Source: Betaproteobacteria bacterium SCN1 (GTDB lineage: Bacteria; Pseudomonadota; Gammaproteobacteria; Burkholderiales; Thiobacillaceae). From it: 64,000 nucleotides of DNA. The stretch lies in the NCBI GenBank assembly GCA_008923315.1, contig WBSF01000008.1:474705-538704 (forward strand), in the 5' to 3' direction. Under the pieces are notes generated by a model. It saw only the letters and a list, made by a program, of their open reading frames with translations, made no database searches and was not told the origin of the DNA. The position numbers and the translations under genes were made by a program. Positions 16,154 through 25,537 of the stretch are shown in pieces. Numbering within the stretch: the stretch's first letter is position 1; each line of letters begins with the position of its first letter.

Positions 16154-16924
16154 ATGCTGTCCGCCATGCCAAAAGAAGACCTGCCAGAACCTGTCGACCG
16201 CGAGAGCCCGATGGCGCGCTATGCCCTGCACGCGCGTTCCGAAATTCTTTTCCTGCTGCGCACGATCCAGCAGCGCAAGGTGCTGGTCAACCTCGATCTG
16301 CCCGCCAGCCGGCAGATCGTGGTGACCTCGATCATCGACATGAACGTGGCGAAGAACATGCTCATCCTGGACGTCGCGCGGGGCGATGCGCTCAACCGCG
16401 AACTGCTGTCCGGCAAGGGGGCCGAATTCATCTCCCAGCTCGATGGCGTGGCGATTTCCTTTCAGACCGGCCCGGTGGCGCTGTGCACCCACGACAACCT
16501 GCCGGCGCTCTGCATCACCATACCGAAAACGCTGATCCGGCTGCAGCGCCGCGAGCATTTCCGCGTCGCGCTGCCGATCGCGCGGCCGGTTCGCTGCATC
16601 GTGCCCGCGCAAAGCGCGGACGATGCGGAACCGATCACCACCCATGTCATCGACATCGGCTGCGGTGGCGTCGCCCTGGCCGACATCAGCGGCCGGCTCG
16701 GCACCCAGGCCGGGCGGGTGCTGACGCACTGCCGATTGCTGCTACCCGATCTCGACCCCGTCGAGGTCACGCTGGAAATCCGCAATTCAGCGCAGATCCG
16801 GCTGGCGAACGGGGCCTTTCAGACGCGCCTGGGATGCCGTTTCGTCGATCTGCCCAAGGACGGGGACGCCAAACTTCAGCGTTTCGTCACGAATATCGAA
16901 CGCGCGCGCCGCAACAGCCTGTAA
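16154..16924 (+). CDS. ycgR: YcgR-type flagellar brake (PilZ domain)
   Basis: 256-aa protein with an N-terminal YcgR domain (about 1-130) and a C-terminal PilZ domain. The c-di-GMP-binding arginines lie in RLQRREHFRVALP near residue 130. The second motif reads DIGCGGVAL where the consensus is D/N-x-S-x-x-G, so the serine is replaced by glycine. When bound to c-di-GMP, YcgR acts on the switch/stator to slow the motor. It starts two bases after the FlhB-like gene. A GGDEF enzyme is encoded 5 kb upstream. Confidence 0.87.
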   Translation: MLSAMPKEDLPEPVDRESPMARYALHARSEILFLLRTIQQRKVLVNLDLPASRQIVVTSIIDMNVAKNMLILDVARGDALNRELLSGKGAEFISQLDGVAISFQTGPVALCTHDNLPALCITIPKTLIRLQRREHFRVALPIARPVRCIVPAQSADDAEPITTHVIDIGCGGVALADISGRLGTQAGRVLTHCRLLLPDLDPVEVTLEIRNSAQIRLANGAFQTRLGCRFVDLPKDGDAKLQRFVTNIERARRNSL

Positions 16925-16942
16925 GAACCTGGAGAATCCAAA

Positions 16943-17908
16943 ATGATGCAAAGCATCCAGCAGGAAATCGACGAACGGACCAACCTCACCAGCTCGAACA
17001 AGCTGGAACTGCTGCTGTTCCGTCTCGGCAACGACCCCTTGCTCAATCGTACGGAACTGTTCGGCATCAACGTATTCAAGGTGCGCGAGATCATTCCCAT
17101 GCCGACGGTCACCGCCGTTGCCGGCTCGCCCCAGCACATGATGGGCGTGGTCGACCTGCGCGGCCAGATTCTGCCGGTGATCGATCTCTCCGCCGTGTGC
17201 GGCTGCACCCCCGCCAACGGCCACCAGATCCTGCTCATCACCGAATACGCCCGCAGCACCCAGGCCTTCGCCGTCGAATCGGTCGAGGACATCGTCCGGC
17301 TCGAATGGCGTCAGGTCCTGTCCGCCGAAGGCAACGCCGCCAGCGGCATGGTGACCAGCATCGCCCGCCTGGACGGCGAAAACAGCGAACGCCTGGCGCA
17401 GGTACTCGACGTCGAGACCATCCTGCGGCAGGTGATGCCGTCCAGCAGCCTGGAAATCGATCCCGAGCGCATCGGTCCGAAGGTCGACCTCAAGCCCGGC
17501 AGCATGATTCTCGCCGCGGACGATTCTCTGGTCGCCCGCACCATGATCGAGGAAGGCCTGTCGGCGATGGGCCTGCCCTATCTGATGACCAAGACCGGCC
17601 AGGAGGCCTGGGACCAGTTGCAGGCCCTCGCGGTCAAGGCCCAGGCCGAGGGCAAGGACATTTCCGACAAGGTCGCGCTGGTACTCACCGATCTGGAAAT
17701 GCCCGAGATGGACGGTTTCACGCTGACGCGCAACATCAAGCAGGACCCGCGTTTTGCCGGCATCCCCGTGGTCATCCACTCCTCGCTGACCGGTTCGGCC
17801 AACGAAGCGCACGTCCGCAAGGTCGGCGCCGACGCCTACGTCGCGAAATTCGTGGCGGAAGATCTGGCACACGCGCTGCGCGAGGCGCTGCACAAGACGG
17901 TGCACTGA
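16943..17908 (+). CDS. cheV: CheV coupling/receiver protein
   Basis: 321-aa hybrid adaptor. The N-terminal CheW-like domain (about 25-165) includes LFGINVFKVREIIPMPTVTA and GVVDLRGQILPVIDLS. The receiver (about 185-320) has D250 in VLTDLEMPEMDG. CheV couples receptors to CheA, and its phosphorylation tunes adaptation or acts as a phosphate sink. It ends the fliC-to-cheV gene series, convergent with fliE. Confidence 0.94.
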   Translation: MMQSIQQEIDERTNLTSSNKLELLLFRLGNDPLLNRTELFGINVFKVREIIPMPTVTAVAGSPQHMMGVVDLRGQILPVIDLSAVCGCTPANGHQILLITEYARSTQAFAVESVEDIVRLEWRQVLSAEGNAASGMVTSIARLDGENSERLAQVLDVETILRQVMPSSSLEIDPERIGPKVDLKPGSMILAADDSLVARTMIEEGLSAMGLPYLMTKTGQEAWDQLQALAVKAQAEGKDISDKVALVLTDLEMPEMDGFTLTRNIKQDPRFAGIPVVIHSSLTGSANEAHVRKVGADAYVAKFVAEDLAHALREALHKTVH

Positions 17909-17918
17909 TCGGGCTCCA

Positions 17919-17982
17919 CCCTGCCGGCGCCGTCGAAACGGCAGGGCGCATGCCGCCTGCGGGCGCGAACGCCCGGCGCGGC
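17919..17982. terminator. Hairpin pair between convergent cheV and fliE
   Basis: Stem CCCTGCCG (17919-17926) / CGGCAGGG (17939-17946) is followed by a second GC-rich stem, GCGGGCG / CGCCCG with CGAA loop, near 17956-17975. Neither has a T run, so this is only a probable transcription barrier in either direction. Confidence 0.4.
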
Positions 17983-17984
17983 CG

Positions 17985-18335
17985 TCAGATGCCCATATTC
18001 ATGATTTCCTGGTACGACTGGACCAGCTTGTTGCGGACCTGGATGGTCTGCTGGAGGGCGATGCCGGATTTCTGCAGCGAGATCATGGCGTCGGACAGGC
18101 TCACCGAGCTGTCCCCCATGGCGAAACGCTGGGCCTGCTGCTGCGCATCGGCCTGCATCCTGTTCACCTGTTCGAGCGAAGACTTGAGCGCGGACGAGAA
18201 ATCCACCGCGCTGGCGGCCTTGGGCGCGCCCGCGTCCGGAACCGCGTTTCCGGCCGGTTTCGCCTGGGCGGCCGCAGCGCGCAGCTGGGCGACCATGGCC
18301 TCGATGCGGCTGGTGTCGATTGCGCCTATGCTCAT
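17985..18335 (-). CDS. fliE: Flagellar MS-ring/rod junction protein
   Basis: 116-aa FliE, which joins the MS ring to the rod and is exported early. The conserved C-terminal region (FSSALKSSLEQVNRMQADAQ; SVSLSDAMISLQKSGIALQQ; VRNKLVQSYQEIMNMGI) is complete. As in enteric bacteria, it is transcribed away from fliF. The 181-base gap between the two starts holds an AAGCCGG/CCGGCTT palindrome at 18405-18422 and a sigma-28-like site facing fliF. Confidence 0.95.
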   Translation of the reverse strand: MSIGAIDTSRIEAMVAQLRAAAAQAKPAGNAVPDAGAPKAASAVDFSSALKSSLEQVNRMQADAQQQAQRFAMGDSSVSLSDAMISLQKSGIALQQTIQVRNKLVQSYQEIMNMGI

Positions 18336-18432
18336 TCGGTTTCTCCCGAGCGGTTTTCCACGTTCGCACCTTAGCTCGCCGGCCGCCAGCCCATAAGCCC
18401 GATAAAGCCGGAAAACCGGCTTCTATTCCCGC

Positions 18433-18459
18433 GATTGAAAAACCGGCCGCTGCCGATAA
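18433..18459 (+). promoter_or_regulatory. Sigma-28-like promoter upstream of fliF
   Basis: A perfect -10 GCCGATAA (18452-18459) lies 11 bases after GATTGAAA (18433-18440). The -35 keeps only the GAAA end shared with the flgK site in this window, so the match is strong on one side only. It lies 57 bases before the fliF ATG. Confidence 0.5.
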
Positions 18460-18516
18460 TCCCATCACGAGTCCGTGCATCCGACGCACGGCATGACCAG
18501 CAACAAGGACAGACAG

Positions 18517-20157
18517 ATGGCAGCAGCAGGCGAAATCGTGGTACCGGGCGGCATCATGGACTTCACCCGCACCCCCGGCGGACGCAAGATCGCGACCATG
18601 CTCAGCGTGGCGGCCGTGGTCGCGGTGATGGCAGGCGTCTGGATGTGGGGCCAGCAACCCGACTACAGGGTGCTGTTCGCCACCTACAACGACCGCGACG
18701 GCGGCGCCATCGTCGCCGAGCTGGAAAAGATGAACATCCCGTACAAATACAGTGACGGCGGCACCATCATGGTGCCGTCCGACCGCGTGTACGACGCGCG
18801 CCTCAAGCTTGCCTCGCAGGGCCTGCCCAAAGGCGGCAACGTGGGCTTCGAACTGATGGAAAACCAGAAGCTCGGTTCCTCGCAGTTCGTCGAACAAATC
18901 AATTTCCAGCGCGCCATGGAAGGCGAGCTGGCCCGTTCCATCGAATCGGTCTCGTCGGTGCAGGCCGCGCGGGTGCATCTCGCCATGCCCAAGGATTCGG
19001 TTTTCGTCACCGAACAGAAAACACCCACGGCCTCGGTCCTGCTCAACCTCTACCCCGGACGCACGCTCGACGCGCAGCAGGTCAGCGCCATCGTCCACCT
19101 GGTCGCCAGCAGCGTGCCCGAACTGTCGCCCAAGAGCGTGACCCTGGTCGACCAGAACGGCAATCTGCTCTCCGACAGCGGCAAGCCGCCCGCCACCGGC
19201 CTCGATCCCACACAGATGAAATACGTGCAGGAGCTGCAGCAGAATGTAGCGCGCCGCATCGAATCCATCATCAGTCCCATCGTCGGTGCCGGAAACGTGC
19301 GGGCCGAGGCCACCGCCGACGTCGATTTCTCGCGCAGCGAGCAGGCGACCGAATCCTACAAGCCGAACCAGACGCCGGACGCCATGGCGATCCGCAGCCA
19401 GCAGTCCAGCGAATCGCAGAACGGCAACGGCGGGGCCGCCGGTGTGCCGGGCGCGCTCAGCAACCAGCCGCCCGCGCCCGCCACCGCTCCGATCACCTCG
19501 CCCGCCCCGGGCAAGACCGCTGCGCCGGCCGCCGCGTCCGCCACGCCGAGCAACACGCGCAAGGATTCCACGGTCAATTACGAGCTGGACAAGACCATCC
19601 AGTACGTCCAGCAGGGCAGCGGCGGCCTCAAGCGGCTGTCGGTCGCCGTCGTCGTCAACTACCGCAACGCCGCCGGCAAGGACGGCAAGCCCGCCCAAAC
19701 GCCGCTCAGCGCGGCCGAAATGGACCAGATCACCAATCTGGTCAAGGAAGCGATGGGTTACAACCAGCAGCGCGGCGACACGCTCAACATCGTCAACAGC
19801 CCCTTCGCCTCGCCGAAGATCGAGCCGATTCCCGAGACGCCGCTCTGGAAGCAGCCTGCCACGATCGAAATGGCCAAGACCACCGGCAAATACATTCTCA
19901 TGGGCATCGCGCTGCTGCTGCTGTATTTGCGCGTGCTGAAGCCGTTATTGAAGAAACTGTCCGAGCCGCTGGCACTGCCTCCGGCTGCGGCACAGGGCGG
20001 CGAGGGCGCCATGCAGCTGGGCCACGACGGCGCGATGGCGCTGTCGGCGGGGCAGCGCAACTATCAGGACAACCTGACCCGCGCGCAGCAGCTCGCCAAG
20101 GACGACCCCCGCGTGGTCGCCAACATCGTGAAAACCTGGGTAGGCGGCAATGAGTGA
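18517..20157 (+). CDS. fliF: Flagellar MS-ring protein
   Basis: 546-aa FliF, the membrane ring on which the flagellum is built. A transmembrane helix near residues 20-40 (ATMLSVAAVVAVMAGVWMWG) is followed by the secretin-like ring-building domains (QPDYRVLFATYNDRDGGAIV; RVHLAMPKDSVF). A variable A/P-rich loop lies near residues 300-345. A second transmembrane helix and a short cytoplasmic tail that binds FliG (AKDDPRVVANIVKTWVGGNE) end it. I choose ATG 18517 because AAGGA at 18505-18509 fits it; GTG 18475 and ATG 18493 are in frame but lack a ribosome site. Its end overlaps fliG by eight bases. Confidence 0.96.
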   Translation: MAAAGEIVVPGGIMDFTRTPGGRKIATMLSVAAVVAVMAGVWMWGQQPDYRVLFATYNDRDGGAIVAELEKMNIPYKYSDGGTIMVPSDRVYDARLKLASQGLPKGGNVGFELMENQKLGSSQFVEQINFQRAMEGELARSIESVSSVQAARVHLAMPKDSVFVTEQKTPTASVLLNLYPGRTLDAQQVSAIVHLVASSVPELSPKSVTLVDQNGNLLSDSGKPPATGLDPTQMKYVQELQQNVARRIESIISPIVGAGNVRAEATADVDFSRSEQATESYKPNQTPDAMAIRSQQSSESQNGNGGAAGVPGALSNQPPAPATAPITSPAPGKTAAPAAASATPSNTRKDSTVNYELDKTIQYVQQGSGGLKRLSVAVVVNYRNAAGKDGKPAQTPLSAAEMDQITNLVKEAMGYNQQRGDTLNIVNSPFASPKIEPIPETPLWKQPATIEMAKTTGKYILMGIALLLLYLRVLKPLLKKLSEPLALPPAAAQGGEGAMQLGHDGAMALSAGQRNYQDNLTRAQQLAKDDPRVVANIVKTWVGGNE

Positions 20158-21148
20158 CAACGGTATTCAAAATGCGGCAATCCTGATGCTCGCCCTCGGC
20201 GAAGAAGGCGCCGCCGAGGTCATGAAATTCCTTGGCCCGCGCGAAGTGCAGAAGCTGGGCGAAGCCATGACCAGCATGAAGACCATTCCGCAGGACCAGG
20301 TCGAGCATGTGCTGGACAATTTCAGCAGCGCGGCCGACCAGAATTCGAGCCTGGGGCTGGATTCCGACGACTACATCCGTTCCGTGCTCACCAAGGCGCT
20401 GGGGGACGACAAGGCTTCCTCCCTGCTCAACCGCATTCTGGGCGGCAGCGGCGATGCCAGCGGCATCGAAAGCCTGAAATGGATGGATGCCGAATCGGTG
20501 GCCGACCTGATCCACAACGAGCACCCGCAGACCATCGCCACCATCCTGGTCCATCTGGAAAGCGACCACGCCTGCGAAATCCTCAGCCAGTTCACCGAAC
20601 GCCTGCGCAACGACGTGCTGCTGCGCATCGCCACCCTGTCGGGCGTACAGCCGGCCGCGCTGCGCGAACTGAACGACGTGCTCGCCAAGCTGCTGTCGGG
20701 CAGCGGCGCGATGAAGAAGCAGACCATGGGCGGCACCCGCGTCGCGGCCGACATCCTCAACTACATGAGCGGCGATAACGAATCGTCCGCAATGGAATAC
20801 CTGAAAAACTACGATCCCGACATGGCGCAGAAGATCATGGACGAGATGTTCGTGTTCGAGAACATCCTCGAGATCGAGGATCGCGGCATCCAGCTCATCC
20901 TGCGCGAAGTCCAGTCCGATTCGCTCATCATCGCGCTCAAGGGTGCGAACGAGGAGCTGCGCGAGAAGATCTTCAAGAACATGTCGCAGCGCGCCGCCGA
21001 AATGATGCGCGAAGACCTCGATTCCAAGGGCCCGGTGCGGCTATCCGAAGTCGAGGCGCAGCAGCGCGAGATCCTCACCGTCATCCGCCGGCTGGCCGAC
21101 GAAGGCCAGCTGACGCTCGGCGCGAAGGGCGAGGAAGCCTATGTCTAA
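20150..21148 (+). CDS. fliG: Flagellar motor switch protein FliG
   Basis: 332-aa switch protein that connects FliF to FliM and contacts the stator. The N-terminal domain AILMLALGEEGAAEVMKFLG is followed by the middle EHPQTIATILVHLESDHACE motif. The C-terminal charged helix includes IALKGANEELREKIFKNMSQ and RAAEMMREDLDSKGPVRLSE, carrying the conserved R and D residues used for torque. Length is normal. Overlaps of eight bases at both ends show a tightly coupled operon. Confidence 0.97.
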   Translation: MSDNGIQNAAILMLALGEEGAAEVMKFLGPREVQKLGEAMTSMKTIPQDQVEHVLDNFSSAADQNSSLGLDSDDYIRSVLTKALGDDKASSLLNRILGGSGDASGIESLKWMDAESVADLIHNEHPQTIATILVHLESDHACEILSQFTERLRNDVLLRIATLSGVQPAALRELNDVLAKLLSGSGAMKKQTMGGTRVAADILNYMSGDNESSAMEYLKNYDPDMAQKIMDEMFVFENILEIEDRGIQLILREVQSDSLIIALKGANEELREKIFKNMSQRAAEMMREDLDSKGPVRLSEVEAQQREILTVIRRLADEGQLTLGAKGEEAYV

Positions 21149-21797
21149 CAGTGCCGCTTCGGTCATCCCCAAGGAAGAACAGGCCGACTGCCGGCCCTGG
21201 GAACCGGCCAGCTTCGACGGCACGCCGCGCGACGTCAAAATGCGCCGCGCCGACATCAACCTGCCGACGATCGAACAGATCACCGCGATGCAGGAACAGG
21301 CGCAGCAGGAAGGCTACACCGCCGGCCATGCCGAAGGGTACGCGGCCGGACTGGCCGAAGGCCGCACCCGGGCCGAAGCGGAAATCGCCCGCCTGGCCGC
21401 GCTGGCCGACGGTTTTTCCGGCGAGACCCGCCGGGCGGACGAGATCATTTCCGGCCAGGTTCTCGATCTGGCCGTCGATCTGGCCCGCGCGGTTCTGAAA
21501 TCGGCACTCGCGGTACGTCCCGAACTGGTCATCCCGCTGGTGCGGGAAGCGGTTCGCTACCTGCCCGCCATGCAGCAACCCGCCCTGCTCTATCTGAACC
21601 CCGCCGATCTCGTGCTGGTGCGCGAACGCATCGGCGACGAACTGGCCAAGACCGGCTGGCAGCTCACCGAAGACGCCACGCTCGAAGCCGGCGGCTGCCG
21701 GGTGGAAACGCCCAGCAACCAGATCGACGCCGCGCTGCCGGTACGCTGGCAGCGCCTGGTCGCCGCCCTCGGCAAACAGACCGACTGGCTCGCATGA
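21141..21797 (+). CDS. fliH: Flagellar export ATPase regulator FliH
   Basis: 218-aa FliH, the stalk that holds the FliI ATPase at the export gate and inhibits it. The central glycine repeat region ([20 protein letters not shown]) forms the typical GxxxG-rich helix, followed by the V-ATPase E-like C-terminal domain. It overlaps fliG by eight bases and fliI by four. Confidence 0.92.
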   Translation: MSNSAASVIPKEEQADCRPWEPASFDGTPRDVKMRRADINLPTIEQITAMQEQAQQEGYTAGHAEGYAAGLAEGRTRAEAEIARLAALADGFSGETRRADEIISGQVLDLAVDLARAVLKSALAVRPELVIPLVREAVRYLPAMQQPALLYLNPADLVLVRERIGDELAKTGWQLTEDATLEAGGCRVETPSNQIDAALPVRWQRLVAALGKQTDWLA

Positions 21798-23200
21798 ACG
21801 CCGCCGCGCACGCCCACACCGAACGCTGGCAGGCCTATCTCTCGGACTGCCGCGAGCTGATCGACATCGCCGAACCGATGCGCGTATCCGGCCGCGTCAC
21901 CCGGGTCGCCGGCCTTGTAATGGAAGCGGTCGGGCTCAAGCTGCCGGTCGGCAGCGCCTGCACCGTACCGCTGCCCAACGGCTCGGTGCTGGAGGCCGAA
22001 GTGGTCGGCTTCGCCGGCGAGCGGCTCTACCTCATGCCGCAGAGCGATATCGAGGGCATCGTGCCCGGTGCCCAGGTTTTCCCGGCCGAGATCATTCCTA
22101 CCCTGCCCGGCCTCGGGCAGGTCGACCACCCCCGCCGCCGCCCCAGCGACCGCACCCGCCATCTGCCGGTCGGCGACGGCCTGCTCGGCCGCGTGCTCGA
22201 CAGCAACGGCCGTGCGCTGGACAGCCTGGGCCCGGTCAACGCCGGCGCCAGTGCCCCGCTGTCGCGCCGCGTGGCCAATCCGCTGTCGCGCGCGCCGATC
22301 AGCGAGGTGCTCGACGTCGGCGTGCGTGCGATCAACAGCCTGCTCACCGTCGGCCGCGGCCAGCGCATGGGCCTGTTCGCCGGCTCGGGCGTCGGCAAGA
22401 GCGTGCTGCTCGGCATGATGGCGCGCTACACCTCGGCCGACGTGATCGTCGTCGGCCTGATCGGCGAACGCGGCCGCGAGGTCAAGGAATTCATCGAACA
22501 GATCCTCGGCGAGGCGGGCCTGGCGCGCGCCGTCGTCGTCGCCGCCCCGGCCGATACGCCGCCGCTCATGCGCATGCAGGGTGCGGCCTACGCCACCGCC
22601 ATCGCCGAATATTTCCGCGATCAGGGCAGAAACGTACTGCTGATCATGGATTCGCTCACCCGCTACGCCATGGCCCAGCGCGAAATCGCGCTTGCCATCG
22701 GCGAACCGCCCGCCACCAAGGGCTATCCGCCCTCGGTGTTCGCCAAACTGCCCGCACTGGTCGAGCGTGCCGGCAACGGCAGGCCGGGCGGCGGCTCGAT
22801 CACCGCCTTCTATACCGTACTGACTGAAGGCGACGACCAGCAGGACCCGATCGCCGACGCCGCGCGCGCAATTCTCGACGGCCATATCGTGCTTTCGCGC
22901 ACACTGGCCGAATCGGGCCATTACCCCGCGATCGACATCGAACAGTCGATCAGCCGTGCCATGCATACCATCACACCGCCCGAGCAGCAGCATCTCGCAC
23001 GCCATCTGAAAAAGCTCTACTCGCGCTACGAACGCAGCCGCGACCTCATCAGCGTCGGCGCCTATGCACCCGGGACCGACCCCACGCTGGACGAGGCGAT
23101 CCGCCTGCGCACCGCGATGGACGGCTTCCTGCAACAGGCCATCCACGAACGTGCCGACGCGCAGGACAGCCTCGCGCAACTCGAAACCCTGTTCCAGTAA
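21794..23200 (+). CDS. fliI: Flagellum-specific export ATPase
   Basis: 468-aa hexameric ATPase homologous to the F1 beta subunit, which energises and unloads substrates at the type III gate. Walker [15 protein letters not shown] lies near residue 195, the Walker B region [20 protein letters not shown] near 280, and the [18 protein letters not shown] motif near 310. Length is slightly over the usual 440-460 because of the N-terminus. It overlaps fliH as ATGA. Confidence 0.97.
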   Translation: MNAAAHAHTERWQAYLSDCRELIDIAEPMRVSGRVTRVAGLVMEAVGLKLPVGSACTVPLPNGSVLEAEVVGFAGERLYLMPQSDIEGIVPGAQVFPAEIIPTLPGLGQVDHPRRRPSDRTRHLPVGDGLLGRVLDSNGRALDSLGPVNAGASAPLSRRVANPLSRAPISEVLDVGVRAINSLLTVGRGQRMGLFAGSGVGKSVLLGMMARYTSADVIVVGLIGERGREVKEFIEQILGEAGLARAVVVAAPADTPPLMRMQGAAYATAIAEYFRDQGRNVLLIMDSLTRYAMAQREIALAIGEPPATKGYPPSVFAKLPALVERAGNGRPGGGSITAFYTVLTEGDDQQDPIADAARAILDGHIVLSRTLAESGHYPAIDIEQSISRAMHTITPPEQQHLARHLKKLYSRYERSRDLISVGAYAPGTDPTLDEAIRLRTAMDGFLQQAIHERADAQDSLAQLETLFQ

Positions 23201-23218
23201 TCCGCAGAGACCGCCCGC

Positions 23219-23668
23219 ATGGCCACGCCTTCCGCCCTCGCCACCCTGATCGATCTTGCCAGCAAGGAGACCGAGGCCGCCGCACGCAAGCTCGGCGACA
23301 CCATCCGTCTGCGCGAAGAGGCCACCCAGAAGCTGGACTTGCTGATGCAGTATCGCGATGACTACGCGCTGCGCTGCCAGGCCAGCCTGGCCAGCGGCAT
23401 CGGGGCCACGCAGTTCAACAATTTCCAGGTCTTCATGGCCAAGCTAGACCAGGCCATCGCGGGCCAGCAGCAGATCGTTGCCGACGCCGCCCGCCGGGCA
23501 GACCAGGCGCGCACGGACTGGATCGCATGCGAGCAGAAGAAAATGTCCTACGTCACGCTGAATGCGCGCGCCGATCAGGCCGAAGCGCGTCTGGCGCTGA
23601 AGCGCGACCAGAAACAGAACGACGAATACGCGGCGCGCAATGCCGCGCCGAAATCCACGCCTCACTGA
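23219..23668 (+). CDS. fliJ: Flagellar export chaperone FliJ
   Basis: 149-aa coiled-coil protein. FliJ sits in the FliI ring like F1 gamma and links it to FlhA. Nearly the whole length is predicted helical (LIDLASKETEAAARKLGDTI, LREEATQKLDLLMQYRDDYA), ending in a basic tail. It starts 18 bases after fliI. Confidence 0.9.
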   Translation: MATPSALATLIDLASKETEAAARKLGDTIRLREEATQKLDLLMQYRDDYALRCQASLASGIGATQFNNFQVFMAKLDQAIAGQQQIVADAARRADQARTDWIACEQKKMSYVTLNARADQAEARLALKRDQKQNDEYAARNAAPKSTPH

Positions 23669-23680
23669 AACGGGCCCGCC

Positions 23681-24853
23681 ATGACCGCATCGCTTCCTCC
23701 CATCCCCTCCGCCCAACCCACCGCCGCGCCGCAGCCGGTTGCCGCATCGTCCGACCCCGGCAGCGGCGTACCGTTCAGCCAGGTTCTGTCCGGCGAAATG
23801 GCGCAGCAGCGCCGCGCCGAAAATGCCGACGGCAAGACGGCCGAATCGGCATCCGTGCAGACGGATGCCGCAGACGGCGGCGACGCCCTGCCGGGCGGCA
23901 AGCCGGCGCAACGCGCGAGCGACGATGCGCAAACCACCGATCCCAGACAGGCCGACACGCCCCAAACACTGCCCGACACCATGCTGGCACTGGCGATGCA
24001 GCCCGACGTCCAGCGCCCCGCCGGCCTGCCGCCGGTTGCCGACCCATCGGCCGAGGCCGCGACCGCACCGGAAATCGCGCCGGACACCCGAGCTGCGCCG
24101 CGAACGGTCGCCGTGGCCGACCCGGCCGCTGCCCGCACGGGCCGAACCGCCGGCACGGCCGCAAATCTGGCCGCCGCATCTGCTGCCGCCGCATCCGCCG
24201 CCGGCGCCCCCCGCGCACCGGCAGGCGATACGCAGGCTGGCAGCGATGCCGCCGTACCGCACGAAAAGACCGCCATCGCGGACATGCTCGCGAAGCACAT
24301 GCCGGAAACCGCCCGGGCTGCGGAGCGTCTGCCCGATTTCGCCGCCACCCTGAGCGCCGCGCAAAGCGCCCAGCCGATCGCGCCGTCGGCCGCGGCCGCC
24401 GCCGGTCTGCATGCCCGCGATCATCTGCAGCAGCCGGTCGGCAGCCAGGCCTGGAATCAGGCACTGGGCGACCGGATCGTCTGGATGGCCACCGGCGGCC
24501 AGCAATCCGCCACCCTGACGCTCAACCCGCCGGATCTCGGCCCGCTGCAGGTCGTGCTGAACGTTTCGAACGATCAGGCCACCGCCAATTTCATCGCGGC
24601 GCAGCCCGAAGTGCGCCAGGCGCTGGAAACCGCCTTGCCCCGCCTGCGCGACATGATGCAGGACGCCGGCATCCAGCTCGGCCAGGCCACCGTCAGCGCC
24701 GACACGCCCCGCCAGCAGGACATGCGGGATTCCGGTCCGCAACGCACAGCCGGCGGCTTCCCGGACGGCAGCGGGTCCGATCGCGGCACGGAAGCTGTCC
24801 TGCCGCCGCCCGCGGCGCGCGCCGGGCGCGGGCTGGTGGATATGTTTGCCTGA
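23681..24853 (+). CDS. fliK: Flagellar hook-length control protein
   Basis: 390-aa molecular ruler that is secreted during hook growth and then switches export to filament substrates. The N-terminal two thirds are low-complexity A, P, T, D sequence of the ruler type. The compact C-terminal domain (about 255-350) carries the FliK core QQSATLTLNPPDLGPLQVVL, then ATANFIAAQPEVRQALETAL. It ends the fliFGHIJK block; a large hairpin follows. Confidence 0.92.
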   Translation: MTASLPPIPSAQPTAAPQPVAASSDPGSGVPFSQVLSGEMAQQRRAENADGKTAESASVQTDAADGGDALPGGKPAQRASDDAQTTDPRQADTPQTLPDTMLALAMQPDVQRPAGLPPVADPSAEAATAPEIAPDTRAAPRTVAVADPAAARTGRTAGTAANLAAASAAAASAAGAPRAPAGDTQAGSDAAVPHEKTAIADMLAKHMPETARAAERLPDFAATLSAAQSAQPIAPSAAAAAGLHARDHLQQPVGSQAWNQALGDRIVWMATGGQQSATLTLNPPDLGPLQVVLNVSNDQATANFIAAQPEVRQALETALPRLRDMMQDAGIQLGQATVSADTPRQQDMRDSGPQRTAGGFPDGSGSDRGTEAVLPPPAARAGRGLVDMFA

Positions 24854-24871
24854 GTTACAGGGGCGCGGGAT

Positions 24872-24921
24872 TCAGGGGCCAGGGAATGCGCGGCAAAGCC
24901 GCACACCCCCCTGGCCCCTGA
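24872..24921 (+). terminator. Long hairpin between fliK and fliL
   Basis: 13-bp perfect arms, TCAGGGGCCAGGG (24872-24884) and CCCTGGCCCCTGA (24909-24921), enclose an inner stem GCGGC/GCCGC. No T run follows, but the strength and position suit a terminator or an mRNA-processing/stability element separating fliF-K from fliL-R. It may also be a member of a dispersed repeat family. Confidence 0.55.
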
Positions 24922-24966
24922 GCCCGCCCCCCGATTCCCGGAATTCCCCCTCTTTTCCCCCTCTTT

Positions 24967-24994
24967 TCAAGGCATCGCGGGGTATGGCCGATAG
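24967..24994 (+). promoter_or_regulatory. Sigma-28-like promoter upstream of fliL
   Basis: TCAAGGCA (24967-24974), 12 bases, GCCGATAG (24987-24994). The TCAAG start is identical to the sites before cheY and flgK, and the -10 matches GCCGATAA in seven of eight positions. It lies 45 bases before the fliL ATG. Confidence 0.55.
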
Positions 24995-25039
24995 CAATAA
25001 TGACTCCAAGCCAAACCGCCTTGAAAAGGAAGCACACCG

Positions 25040-25522
25040 ATGTCCAAAGCTGAAGAAGCGGCCCCCGCAGAAGCTGCGCCGAAGAAATCCAAGAAACTGC
25101 TGTTCATCATCATCGGCCTGGTGATCCTGCTGGCCGGCGGTGGCGCGGGCGCATGGTTCATGCTGAAGCCGGGACACGACGCGCACGCCGAAAAGAAGGA
25201 AGAGCCGCCCAAGACCCCGATCTTCATGCCGCTCGAAACCTTCACGGTGAACCTGATGGGCAGCGAACAGTATCTGCAGACCGACATCACGCTCCAGCTC
25301 TACGATCAGGCACAGGTCGATCTGCTGAAGCTGCACATGCCGCGTATCCGCAGCCGGCTGCTGACGCTGCTGTCCAGCCAGAGCGCAGACCAGTTGCAGA
25401 CCGAAGCGGACAAGAAGCGGCTCGCACAGGCGATCCAGGCCGCGGTCAACGAGCCCGTCGATCCCAAGGGCAAGCCCCAGACCGTCAACGACGTGCTGTT
25501 CACGAGCTTCGTCATCCAGTAA
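25040..25522 (+). CDS. fliL: Flagellar basal body-associated protein FliL
   Basis: 160-aa single-pass inner-membrane protein that surrounds and stabilises stator units. A lysine-rich cytoplasmic N-terminus is followed by one transmembrane helix (LLFIIIGLVILLAGGGAGAW, about residues 20-40). The periplasmic stomatin-like domain includes FTVNLMGSEQYLQTDITLQL. A ribosome site AAAGGAAG precedes the ATG. It opens the fliLMNOPQR block. Confidence 0.95.
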   Translation: MSKAEEAAPAEAAPKKSKKLLFIIIGLVILLAGGGAGAWFMLKPGHDAHAEKKEEPPKTPIFMPLETFTVNLMGSEQYLQTDITLQLYDQAQVDLLKLHMPRIRSRLLTLLSSQSADQLQTEADKKRLAQAIQAAVNEPVDPKGKPQTVNDVLFTSFVIQ

Positions 25523-25537
25523 ACCGGGGCGCCGATC

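Noticed and set aside
18398..18422. A promoter for fliE in the AAGCCGG/CCGGCTT palindrome
   Set aside because: No sigma-28 or sigma-54 spacing could be fitted on the minus strand, so it is left as an unexplained palindrome.
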